Positions 17,407 through 24,879 of a DNA stretch of 64,000 bases are shown piece by piece. Numbering within the stretch: position 1 is the first letter of the stretch; the number at the start of each line of letters is the position of its first letter. The notes beneath the pieces are model-generated. The model searched no databases and was not told the origin of the DNA. It saw only the letters and a program-made list of their open reading frames with translations. The translations under genes and the position numbers were made by a program. Origin of the DNA: Rhodobacteraceae bacterium UBA3069 (GTDB taxonomy: Bacteria; Pseudomonadota; Alphaproteobacteria; Rhodobacterales; Rhodobacteraceae); the NCBI GenBank assembly GCA_002366795.1, contig DFBX01000123.1, forward strand, positions 86,305 through 150,304, written 5' to 3'.

Positions 17407-18192
17407 ATGGCAATTCTGGAACGTCACGACGCAGATGCGATCGCAACGCTGACATTGAACGCGCCCGACCGGCTGAACGCCCTGTCGGACGAGATGCTGG
17501 CGGCGCTTCAGGCTGAATTCGACGCGCTGGCCGAAGACCGCGCAACGCGCGCCGTGATCCTGCGCGGCACGGGCAAGGTGTTCTGCGCCGGGCACGACCT
17601 GAAACAGATGACCGCGGGGCGGCAGGCCGAGGATGGCGGCAAGGCATATTTCAAGGATCTGTTCGACCGCTGCGCGCAGATGATGACCAGCATCACCCGC
17701 CTGCCCCAGCCCGTGATTGCCGAGGTCCACGGCATCGCCACCGCCGCCGGGTGCCAGTTGGTCGCAAACTGCGACATGGCCGTGGCGGCCGAGGGCACGC
17801 GCTTTGGCGTCAACGGTGTGAATATCGGGCTGTTCTGCTCCACCCCCATGGTGGCCCTGACCCGCAATATCCCGCGCAAACAGGCGTTTGAAATGCTGAC
17901 CACCGGCCAGTTCATCCCCGCTGAGCGGGCCGAGGCATTGGGGCTGGTCAACCGCGTCGTGCCGCATGACCAGCTAGAGGCAACCACGCGTGAGCTGGCC
18001 CAGACCGTTGCGGGCAAGCTTGGCGCAGCCGTGCGCATCGGCAAAGAGGCGTTCTACACCCAGGCCACGATGGATCTGGATGCGGCCTATGCCTATGCGG
18101 GCGACGTCATGGTAAACAATATGCTGTACCGCGACACCGAAGAGGGCATCGCGGCCTTCCTCGACAAACGCCCGCCCAACTGGCAGCAATAG
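17407..18192 (+). CDS. Enoyl-CoA hydratase/isomerase family protein
   Basis: A 261-residue crotonase-fold protein. The first oxyanion loop is VFCAGHDLKQM (about 62-72) and the second is GIATAAGCQL. The catalytic Glu positions of true hydratases are not obvious, and the GLFCSTP motif places it near the ECHDC3-like group. A related gene lies at 51598-52380 with the same FCAGHDLK and FCSTP motifs. GGAGGAGAG precedes the ATG. It is divergent from the PaaI-type thioesterase gene. Confidence 0.88.
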   Translation: MAILERHDADAIATLTLNAPDRLNALSDEMLAALQAEFDALAEDRATRAVILRGTGKVFCAGHDLKQMTAGRQAEDGGKAYFKDLFDRCAQMMTSITRLPQPVIAEVHGIATAAGCQLVANCDMAVAAEGTRFGVNGVNIGLFCSTPMVALTRNIPRKQAFEMLTTGQFIPAERAEALGLVNRVVPHDQLEATTRELAQTVAGKLGAAVRIGKEAFYTQATMDLDAAYAYAGDVMVNNMLYRDTEEGIAAFLDKRPPNWQQ

Positions 18193-18419
18193 CATCGGGC
18201 AAGATTATGGCATAGATTGCGGAAAGAAATCGGGGCCTTACCGGAAAAACCTCACCCGATTGGTGAGAATTAACAAGTGTTATCAGTCAGTTAAGCAAGG
18301 CTTCGATGAATGTTTCCGTTTTCAAGAACTATTGTTTTCACATTTGCCGCTTTTCTGCCGCAATCTGAAATGCTATCCCTAATTGCAACGGGGCAGCACG
18401 GATGCCTCGGGTCTCGATC

Positions 18420-19746
18420 ATGCGAGCTTGGGCCACCGCCGTCATATTGTCCCTCCAGGCCACTCTCTCTCTCTGGCCAATGACAATCCGGTTGCGGTGG
18501 CCCGCGCGAACTCCCTTCCCCCTGAACCAACGGAAACAAGCGACAGCGTGCTGCTGGGGCGCGATCTGTTTTACGACCCGATCCTGTCGGGCAATCGCAA
18601 AATTGCCTGCGCCACCTGCCACCATCCGCGGCTTGGGTCTGTCGACGGCGTGTCCCTGTCGATTGGCGAAGGCGGCGTGGGGCTTGGCCCCGATCACATG
18701 GTGCTGCGCGGTTCTGAACCGCGCGCCCGCATCGCCCGCAACGCCCGGCACTGTGGAACCTTGGCGACAGGAAATTCACCACCATGCTCCATGACGGGCG
18801 GGTCCAGAAAAATGCGACCGCGCCCTTTGGCATCCGTATGCCCGAAGGCCGCGCGCTGGAACGCGCAGTGCCCTCTGCCCTTGCCGCGCAAACGATTCTA
18901 CCGGTCCTGTCACCCGATGAAATGGCCGGCCAAAAGGGCGAGAACGACGTGGCCAATGCGGTCGACGCAGACCATATCCGTGGCCCCGATGGCGCATGGG
19001 AATTGTTGGCACGCCGGGTCGATGCGATCCCGGCCTACAAGACACGCTTTGCCGAACTGAACGGCGCACGACCAGTGCATATTACCGACATCGCCGTGGT
19101 GCTGGCCGATTTTATCACGGTGGAATTTTACGCAAAACAAAGCCCTTATGATGCGTTCCTCATAGGGAATTCCGCCGCATTGACCGATGCGCAGAAACGC
19201 GGACTGACCCTGTTCTAGGGCAAGGCAAAATGCGCCACCTGCCACGCTGCCCCCTATCAGACCGACCACGACTTCCACGCCATTGGCGTCCCGCAGATCG
19301 GCCCGGGGAAAGAGGTGGACATGACCCGATACGCCGACCGTGGCCTCCAATATGTCACCGGCGACATCGAGGACCGCTATCGCTTTCGCACCCCTTCGCT
19401 GCGCAATGTGACGCTGACCGCGCCATATGGGCACAGCGGCGCTCACCCCACGCTTGTAGGCATCGTGCGCCATCATCTGGACCCGATGGCCGGCTTGATG
19501 CGCTATGACCGTGCGCAGGCAATGCTGATGCCGGCGCAATTCGGCGCGGACGATTGGGGCACGATGGAAGATCAGGACACATTGCTTGAAATCGCCGCCG
19601 GGATCGAACTGCCACCGCAAGACCTGACCGAGGGCGAGATCGCCGATATTCTGGATTTTCTGACTGCCCTGACAGACATACGCGCCGCGAAAGGTCGGCT
19701 TGGCGTGACGAAAACCGTGCCCTCGGGCCTTCCGGTCGAAAACTGA
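18420..19746 (+). pseudogene. Di-haem cytochrome c peroxidase, three lesions
   Basis: The reading frames together make a periplasmic di-haem peroxidase of the CcpA/MauG family with a signal peptide (MRAWATAVILSLQATLSL) and two haem c sites, CATCHH and CATCHA. Three lesions break it. A (CT)6 tract at 18463-18474 shifts the frame out of the signal peptide, where five repeats would be in frame. One base is missing near 18744, where an extra C would give NAPALWNLGDRKFTTM. A TAG at 19216-19218 splits LF*GKAKCATCH. The distal part is long and well conserved, so decay is recent. CcpA-type enzymes reduce hydrogen peroxide using cytochrome c. Confidence 0.88.
18463..18474. repeat. (CT)6 microsatellite in the peroxidase signal peptide
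   Basis: Six CT units. Removing one unit restores the frame between the signal peptide and the mature protein, so slippage is the likely cause of the shift. Confidence 0.9.
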
Positions 19747-19786
19747 ACCCTTTTCAAGCTGCCCTGCTTGCCCTAGATGCCCTTTC

Positions 19787-21154
19787 ATGGACAAAATATT
19801 GCATATCATCGGCGGCGGCATGGCCGGATCTGAAGCGGCCTGGCAAGCGGCCAACATGGGCGTCGAGGTGGTCATACACGAGATGCGCCCAAAGGTAGAA
19901 ACCTTTGCCCACCGCACCGGAAACCTGGCGGAAATGGTGTGTTCCAATTCCTTCCGCTCGGACGACAGCGAGCAGAACGCCGTGGGGCTTCTGCATTGGG
20001 AAATGCGCCGCGCAGGCGGGATTATCATGGGCATGGCCGACAAGCACCGCCTGCCTGCCGGCGGCGCATTGGCGGTTGATCGCGATCCATTTTCCAAAAG
20101 CGTATCCAGTGCTTTGCGTGCCCTTCCTAATGTATCAGTCGAGGCAGGCGAGATCTCTGAACTGCCGCAAGACGGCCACTGGATCATTGCCACCGGCCCG
20201 CTGACCTCTTCTGCCTTGGGCCAGGCGACTGCCGCTGAAACCGGCGCCGATGCGTTGGCCTTTTTCGATGCCATCGCGCCCATCGTCTATGCCGAAAGCA
20301 TTGACATGGACGTGGCCTGGATGCAGTCGCGCTATGACAAGGGCGAGACAGAGGCGGAGCAGAAGGCCTACCTCAACTGTCCGATGACCAAACCGCAGTA
20401 CGAGGCGTTCATCGACGCGCTTCTGGCCGCCGACAAGACTGAATTCCATGAGGGCGAGACCGCCGGATATTTCGACGGTTGCCTGCCGATCGAAGTGATG
20501 GCCGAACGCGGTCGCGAGACCCTGCGCCACGGCCCGATGAAACCCGTCGGCCTGACCAACGCCCATGACCCGGAAAACAAACCCTATGCCGTGGTGCAGC
20601 TGCGCCGCGACAATGCGCTTGGCACGCTGTTCAACATCGTCGGCTTCCAGACCAAGATGAAATACGGCGCGCAAACCGATGTGTTCCGTATGATTCCGGG
20701 GCTGGAAAACGCCAGTTTCGCGCGGCTTGGCGGCATCCACCGCAACACATTTTTGAATTCGCCCACCCTGCTGGACCACCAGATGCGGTTGAAATCCCGC
20801 CCGAACATCCGCTTTGCCGGGCAAATCACCGGAGTCGAGGGCTATGTCGAAAGCGCCGCCATGGGGCTGGTCGCCGGCCGTCTGGCCGCCGCAGAAATCC
20901 TTGGCCAAGACATGCCCGTGGTGCCGCAAGACACAGCCATGGGCGCGTTGATCCATCACATTACCGGCGGGGCCGAGGCAAAGACATTCCAGCCGATGAA
21001 CGTGAATTTCGGCCTGTTCCGCCCGCTTGAGGGGCTGAAAGGCGGCCGCAAAGGGCGCAAGGACCGCTACAAAGCCTACACCGACCGTGCGAAAGAGGCG
21101 TGGGATGAATGGCTGCTTGAAACGAAACTGGACGCTCCCGCCCTGCCCGCGTAA
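19787..21154 (+). CDS. trmFO: tRNA (uracil-54-C5)-methyltransferase, folate dependent
   Basis: TrmFO makes ribothymidine-54 in the tRNA T-loop using methylenetetrahydrofolate and FAD. The 455-residue protein starts with the FAD dinucleotide motif IIGGGMAGSEAAWQA, followed by VIHEMRP and the conserved CSNSFRSDD. The distal GLFRPLEGLKGGRKG segment is also typical. It is followed 33 bases later by gluQ, another tRNA modification gene, in the same direction. Confidence 0.95.
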   Translation: MDKILHIIGGGMAGSEAAWQAANMGVEVVIHEMRPKVETFAHRTGNLAEMVCSNSFRSDDSEQNAVGLLHWEMRRAGGIIMGMADKHRLPAGGALAVDRDPFSKSVSSALRALPNVSVEAGEISELPQDGHWIIATGPLTSSALGQATAAETGADALAFFDAIAPIVYAESIDMDVAWMQSRYDKGETEAEQKAYLNCPMTKPQYEAFIDALLAADKTEFHEGETAGYFDGCLPIEVMAERGRETLRHGPMKPVGLTNAHDPENKPYAVVQLRRDNALGTLFNIVGFQTKMKYGAQTDVFRMIPGLENASFARLGGIHRNTFLNSPTLLDHQMRLKSRPNIRFAGQITGVEGYVESAAMGLVAGRLAAAEILGQDMPVVPQDTAMGALIHHITGGAEAKTFQPMNVNFGLFRPLEGLKGGRKGRKDRYKAYTDRAKEAWDEWLLETKLDAPALPA

Positions 21155-21187
21155 ATCTTGGGGTGTCCCAGGATCAGAAAGGCAGAC

Positions 21188-22054
21188 ATGCGCACCCGTT
21201 TTGCTCCCAGCCCCACCGGCCCGCTGCATCTGGGTCATGCCTATTCGGCCATGCTGGCCCATGACATGGCGAAAGCCGCAGGTGGAACATTCCTGTTGCG
21301 GATCGAGGATATCGATCAGACCCGCACCCGCCCCGAATGGGAGGCGCAGATTTACGATGACCTGCAATGGCTTGGGCTGGACTGGCCGCGCCCCGTGATG
21401 CGCCAGTCGGACCGGTTGCCGGACTATCGTCGCGCCCTGTCGCATCTTTGGGCGCGGGGGCTGATCTACCCCTGCACCTGCACACGCCGCGACATTGCCG
21501 AGGCACTGTCCGCCCCGCAAGAGGGCACCCCTGGCCCCGATGGCCCCGCCTATCCCGGCACCTGCCGCATAAACCCTGCCCCCACCGACCCAATGCCCGA
21601 CCAGGCCCTGCGCCTGAACATGGCGCGCGCCCTGGCCGTGGTGACGCATCGCCCCCTTGCCCGCCCCCTACGCTTTACCGAGGAAGGCGCAGGCCCGAAC
21701 GAGGAACATGGCCAGATCAATATCGACCCGCAAACCCTTATGGATGCTGGTGATATTGTCTTGGCGCGGCGTGAATTCGGCACCTCCTACCACCTGTCGG
21801 TGGTGCTGGACGATACCGCCCAAGGCATCACCCATGTGATCCGCGGTCGTGACCTGTTCGCAGCAACAGCGATCCATGTGTTACTGCAAAACCTGCTGGA
21901 ACTGCCCACGCCCGTCTATCACCATCACCGGCTGATCCGCGACGAGCATGGCAAACGGCTCGCCAAGCGCGATGACGCCCGCGCCATTGCCAAGTTCCGC
22001 GCCGCCGGTGAAACAAAAGAAGATATCCGCCAAAGGGTTGGGCTGGAACCTTAA
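21188..22054 (+). CDS. gluQ: Glutamyl-Q tRNA(Asp) synthetase
   Basis: GluQ-RS attaches glutamate to queuosine in tRNA(Asp). At 288 residues it is much shorter than GluRS and lacks the anticodon-binding domain. The HIGH-type motif is PLHLGHAYS and the KMSKS-type motif is GKRLAKRDD. A cysteine-bearing insertion CTCTRRDI matches the zinc-binding element of GluQ. I took the ATG at 21188, where the synthetase sequence begins (RTRFAPSPTG). Confidence 0.93.
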   Translation: MRTRFAPSPTGPLHLGHAYSAMLAHDMAKAAGGTFLLRIEDIDQTRTRPEWEAQIYDDLQWLGLDWPRPVMRQSDRLPDYRRALSHLWARGLIYPCTCTRRDIAEALSAPQEGTPGPDGPAYPGTCRINPAPTDPMPDQALRLNMARALAVVTHRPLARPLRFTEEGAGPNEEHGQINIDPQTLMDAGDIVLARREFGTSYHLSVVLDDTAQGITHVIRGRDLFAATAIHVLLQNLLELPTPVYHHHRLIRDEHGKRLAKRDDARAIAKFRAAGETKEDIRQRVGLEP

Positions 22055-22069
22055 ACGATTAAGACGTGT

Positions 22070-22432
22070 TTACTCTTCCATGGGCTGCATGATCTCAACC
22101 TCTTCATCGCCCCGCACCGCCGTGTAGAAACAGGACCGGCGGTTGGTGTGGCAGGCCGGGCCTTCCTGTTCGACCAGAACCAGCAGGCAATCGCGGTCAC
22201 AATCCACGCGCATTTCCACCAGTTTCTGGGTATGACCCGAACTTTCGCCCTTCACCCAGAATGATGCGCGCGAGCGCGACCAATAGGTGACACGGCCCGT
22301 TTCAAGCGTTTTCGCCACGGCCTCGGCGTTCATCCAGGCCATCATCAACACCTCGCCGGTCGCGGCCTCTTGCGCGATGGCGGGGATCAGGCCCTTGTCG
22401 TCATACTTTAGGCTCAGGGGATCGAAAGACAT
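22070..22432 (-). CDS. hisI: Phosphoribosyl-AMP cyclohydrolase
   Basis: HisI opens the adenine ring of phosphoribosyl-AMP, the third step of histidine synthesis. The 120-residue stand-alone enzyme has the metal-binding DCDRDCLLV and CHTNRRSCFY motifs and no fused HisE domain. The ATG at 22432 gives the usual N-terminus; one further ATG in frame lies 6 codons upstream. It stands alone and is divergent from a NifU-like gene. Confidence 0.95.
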   Translation of the reverse strand: MSFDPLSLKYDDKGLIPAIAQEAATGEVLMMAWMNAEAVAKTLETGRVTYWSRSRASFWVKGESSGHTQKLVEMRVDCDRDCLLVLVEQEGPACHTNRRSCFYTAVRGDEEVEIMQPMEE

Positions 22433-22501
22433 GGGGAAAACCTTTTGCATCTGCTGCGTCGCACCCTATTTATGGAACCATCCAGCCCAAGGAAACCCGC
22501 C

Positions 22502-22951
22502 ATGAGCGACAGCGACCTGATCAAACTCTATTCCGGCCAGATTCTGGCGCTTGCCGCCGACATTCCGCATCTGGGGCGGCTCGACGCGCCGCAGGCCAGC
22601 GTCAAGAAACGCTCACCGCTGTGCGGCTCAACCGTGACTGTGGACGTGGTGATGAAGAACGGGCGCGTGACGGAATATGCGCAGGATGTAAAGGCCTGCG
22701 CGCTTGGTCAGGCGGCGGCTTCGGTCGTTGGGGCGGCCATTGTCGGCACCACCCGCGCCCAGATAGAAGAAGTGCGTAACGCCTTGAAATCCATGCTGAA
22801 AAATGACGGTCCGATCCCGCCCGCACCGTTCGACGGGCTAGAGGTGTTGCGCCCCGCGCAGGGGTACAAGAACCGCCACGCCTCTATCCTGTTGACGCTG
22901 GACGCTGCCTGCGAAGCTGCGGTCGAAGCTGAAAAAGCCGATTGCGCTTAA
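22502..22951 (+). CDS. NifU/IscU-like iron-sulfur scaffold protein
   Basis: A 149-residue IscU-fold protein. Two of the three usual cluster-ligand cysteines are visible, in SPLCGSTV and VKACALGQA; a third is not in the standard place, though the C-terminus ends DCA. The family assembles or carries Fe-S clusters. It is divergent from hisI. Its stop codon overlaps a near-consensus CtrA motif before the chemoreceptor gene. Confidence 0.8.
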   Translation: MSDSDLIKLYSGQILALAADIPHLGRLDAPQASVKKRSPLCGSTVTVDVVMKNGRVTEYAQDVKACALGQAAASVVGAAIVGTTRAQIEEVRNALKSMLKNDGPIPPAPFDGLEVLRPAQGYKNRHASILLTLDAACEAAVEAEKADCA

Positions 22952-22962
22952 CCGGCGCTTAG
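22948..22962 (+). promoter_or_regulatory. Near-consensus CtrA motif before the chemoreceptor gene
   Basis: TTAA-N7-TTAG, seven of eight positions of the CtrA consensus TTAA-N7-TTAA, 40 bases before the chemoreceptor start. Confidence 0.4.
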
Positions 22963-23002
22963 GAATGTCGGTATATTTCCTTCGCTAAACGAGGGAGATT
23001 GC

Positions 23003-24418
23003 ATGATTCCGAAAATCGACAAGAACGATGCGGCGCCTGTCCAATTCGATCCGGCCATGATGAACAGGCTGGCCCAAACCGCGTCGCAGCTTGGTTTTGA
23101 AATCGTCGATATTGACGGTTTCCTGACCCTGATCGCCAAGCAAAGCCATGAACAACTGTCGGCAGTGACGGCGGTGGAATCCGGCGCGCGCAAGGTGATC
23201 CGCGCCAATAATGGCGTGACAGAGGCGGTCGCACATATCACCTCTTCGACAGCGAAAACCCTTGAAACGGTGACCAGTTCCGTGGATTTCGTACGCGCGG
23301 CCGGCGGCCAGTCGCGCAACCTGGCCGAATGGGTGCAAACACTGAACGAAACCTCCTCCAACGCGCAGGGCATTGTCGGCACGGTGCGGCGCAACAACGA
23401 GGAAATCAGCGATATTGCCGAGCAGGTGAATATCCTTGCCATCAACGCCAAGATCGAAGCAGCCCGCGCGGGCGAGGCGGGGCGCGGTTTCGCCGTGGTG
23501 GCGGACGCGGTGAACGATTTGTCGCGCCATACGCAACGCGCGGCGCAATCAATTTCGGATTCGGTCGAGGAACTGACCCGCTGGATCACCGAAATGCGAA
23601 AATCTGCGGGCGATGCGGCGCGCGATGCCGATAAGATCCTGACCCATTCGCAGGACATCGACAGCTCGCTTCAAGGGATCGAACGCGGCATTAGGGAGGC
23701 ACATAAAGATGCGTCCGGGATCGGAAAACTGGCCGGACATGTCAGCCACGCGGTCAAAGAATTCTCACCCGCCATTGCCCGCATAGGCGAGGCCGCGCGC
23801 CAGACCACCACGCAAATCGACACCGCAAACGAGCGTGTCTCGCGCCTTGTGGAAAGCTCTGAAAAGATCGTGCAGGACAGCGTTGCGCTTGGCGGCTCCA
23901 GCGATGACGCGCCATTCATTGACTTCGTGACCGATGCCGCCCGCCGCACGGCTCGCGCGATGAAACAAGCCGTAGCGCAAGGCGAGATCACGATGGAAGC
24001 ATTGTTTTTACGCCAATACCGGCCGATCAACGGGACAAATCCCCAGCAATTCCTGGCTGCCTTTAGCCAGTTGACGGACAGGATCATGCCGGCGTTCCAG
24101 GAACCCGCGCTGGAACTGGATCCACGCGTAGTGTTCTGCGCCGCCGTCGATGTAAACGGCTATCTGCCGACCCATAACAGGAAATTTTCGGCAGAGCCGG
24201 GGGATGATCCGGTCTGGAACGCAGCCAATTGCCGGAACCGCCGCATTTTCGACGACCGTGTCGGGCTGAAATCGGGGCGCAATACTCAACCCTTTTTGCT
24301 GCAAGTCTACCGGCGCGACATGGGTGGCGGCGCGTTCAAGATGATGAAGGATCTGTCAGCCCCGATTGATGTGAACGGGCGTCATTGGGGCGGGCTGCGA
24401 CTGGCCTATACGATGTAA
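23003..24418 (+). CDS. Soluble methyl-accepting chemotaxis protein
   Basis: A 471-residue chemoreceptor with no membrane segment. The signalling coiled coil comes first, with the hairpin tip QVNILAINAKIEAARAGEAG at about 138-157. The ligand-like domain is C-terminal (about residues 330-471, with NGYLPTHNRKF and DVNGRHWGGLR), reversed compared with ordinary receptors. That C-terminal module is seen in cytoplasmic and PAS-type chemoreceptors; its ligand is unknown. It probably feeds a cytoplasmic chemotaxis cluster. GAGGGAGA precedes the ATG. A near-consensus CtrA motif lies upstream, fitting the CtrA control of motility known in Rhodobacteraceae. Confidence 0.9.
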   Translation: MIPKIDKNDAAPVQFDPAMMNRLAQTASQLGFEIVDIDGFLTLIAKQSHEQLSAVTAVESGARKVIRANNGVTEAVAHITSSTAKTLETVTSSVDFVRAAGGQSRNLAEWVQTLNETSSNAQGIVGTVRRNNEEISDIAEQVNILAINAKIEAARAGEAGRGFAVVADAVNDLSRHTQRAAQSISDSVEELTRWITEMRKSAGDAARDADKILTHSQDIDSSLQGIERGIREAHKDASGIGKLAGHVSHAVKEFSPAIARIGEAARQTTTQIDTANERVSRLVESSEKIVQDSVALGGSSDDAPFIDFVTDAARRTARAMKQAVAQGEITMEALFLRQYRPINGTNPQQFLAAFSQLTDRIMPAFQEPALELDPRVVFCAAVDVNGYLPTHNRKFSAEPGDDPVWNAANCRNRRIFDDRVGLKSGRNTQPFLLQVYRRDMGGGAFKMMKDLSAPIDVNGRHWGGLRLAYTM

Positions 24419-24455
24419 AAAAAACCGCCGCACTTCCGGGGACGGAAGGCGGCGG
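24417..24455 (-). terminator. Intrinsic terminator for a minus-strand transcript
   Basis: A 12-bp stem with one bulged base pairs 24425-24437 with 24444-24455. On the minus strand it is followed by eight T (24424-24417). No T run exists on the plus strand, so it serves a minus-strand RNA arriving from the 24.5-24.9 kb region. Confidence 0.85.
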
Positions 24456-24637
24456 CAAGGGTTGCTTTCTCATGTGGGATCCGGTCCGCCCTGAAAGGCG
24501 TGGGTCGAGGCAGTGACCCTGAAAACCGTTGGAACGGGACAGGCAATGTCCATAACGCATCAATTTGGGACAGGGATGCGCGGGCGTCCGGCACGAGATT
24601 GCAGGCAGAAAACGTAAATACTCCGAATTTTGTTCCG
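24456..24637 (-). other. Transcribed region without a gene, possible small RNA or 3' UTR
   Basis: No convincing reading frame lies here on either strand, yet a strong minus-strand terminator ends it. It is either a long 3' untranslated region of the 40-codon gene or a separate small RNA. I did not recognise 6S, SRP or tmRNA signatures. Confidence 0.35.
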
Positions 24638-24760
24638 TCAGGACGCGAACAGCGGCAGGTGAAGGGCAACGGCCATCATCACGATCAAAGAGGCCACACC
24701 GACGGCATCGGCAAGCAGAGTGTCGCAGCGGGCGGTCACGGTCTTGATTTGGTGGATCAT
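24638..24760 (-). CDS. Small single-span membrane protein behind an SOS box
   Basis: A 40-residue protein, MIHQIKTVTARCDTLLADAV then a hydrophobic span VASLIVMMAVALHLPLF. The ATG at 24760 has AGGAGAG at good spacing. A longer form of 59 residues starting at an ATG near 24817 is possible but has a weaker ribosome site. A LexA-type direct repeat lies about 80 bases upstream and a strong terminator lies downstream, so this looks like its own transcription unit. The function is unknown; the arrangement recalls the SOS-induced membrane division inhibitors SidA and DidA of Caulobacter, though no sequence relationship is claimed. Confidence 0.6.
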   Translation of the reverse strand: MIHQIKTVTARCDTLLADAVGVASLIVMMAVALHLPLFAS

Positions 24761-24836
24761 GGCGGGCTCTCCTGTTCGGGGTTCGCGTTGTGTCTCTTGT
24801 TGCTCCTTTGTTCTCATATGATTAACCTTGTGTAAA

Positions 24837-24861
24837 GAACTTTTTAAGAACATTTGAGAAC
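24837..24861. promoter_or_regulatory. LexA-type SOS box before the small membrane protein gene
   Basis: GAAC-N7-GAAC at 24837-24851, plus a third GAAC at 24858-24861 after 6 bases. This is the alphaproteobacterial SOS operator form, also found before recA in this window. Confidence 0.65.
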
Positions 24862-24879
24862 AAAACGGTTCGAAAAATC

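Noticed and set aside
24406..24669. 87-codon minus-strand frame over the terminator region
   Set aside because: Runs through the terminator stem, has no ribosome site and no protein-like composition.
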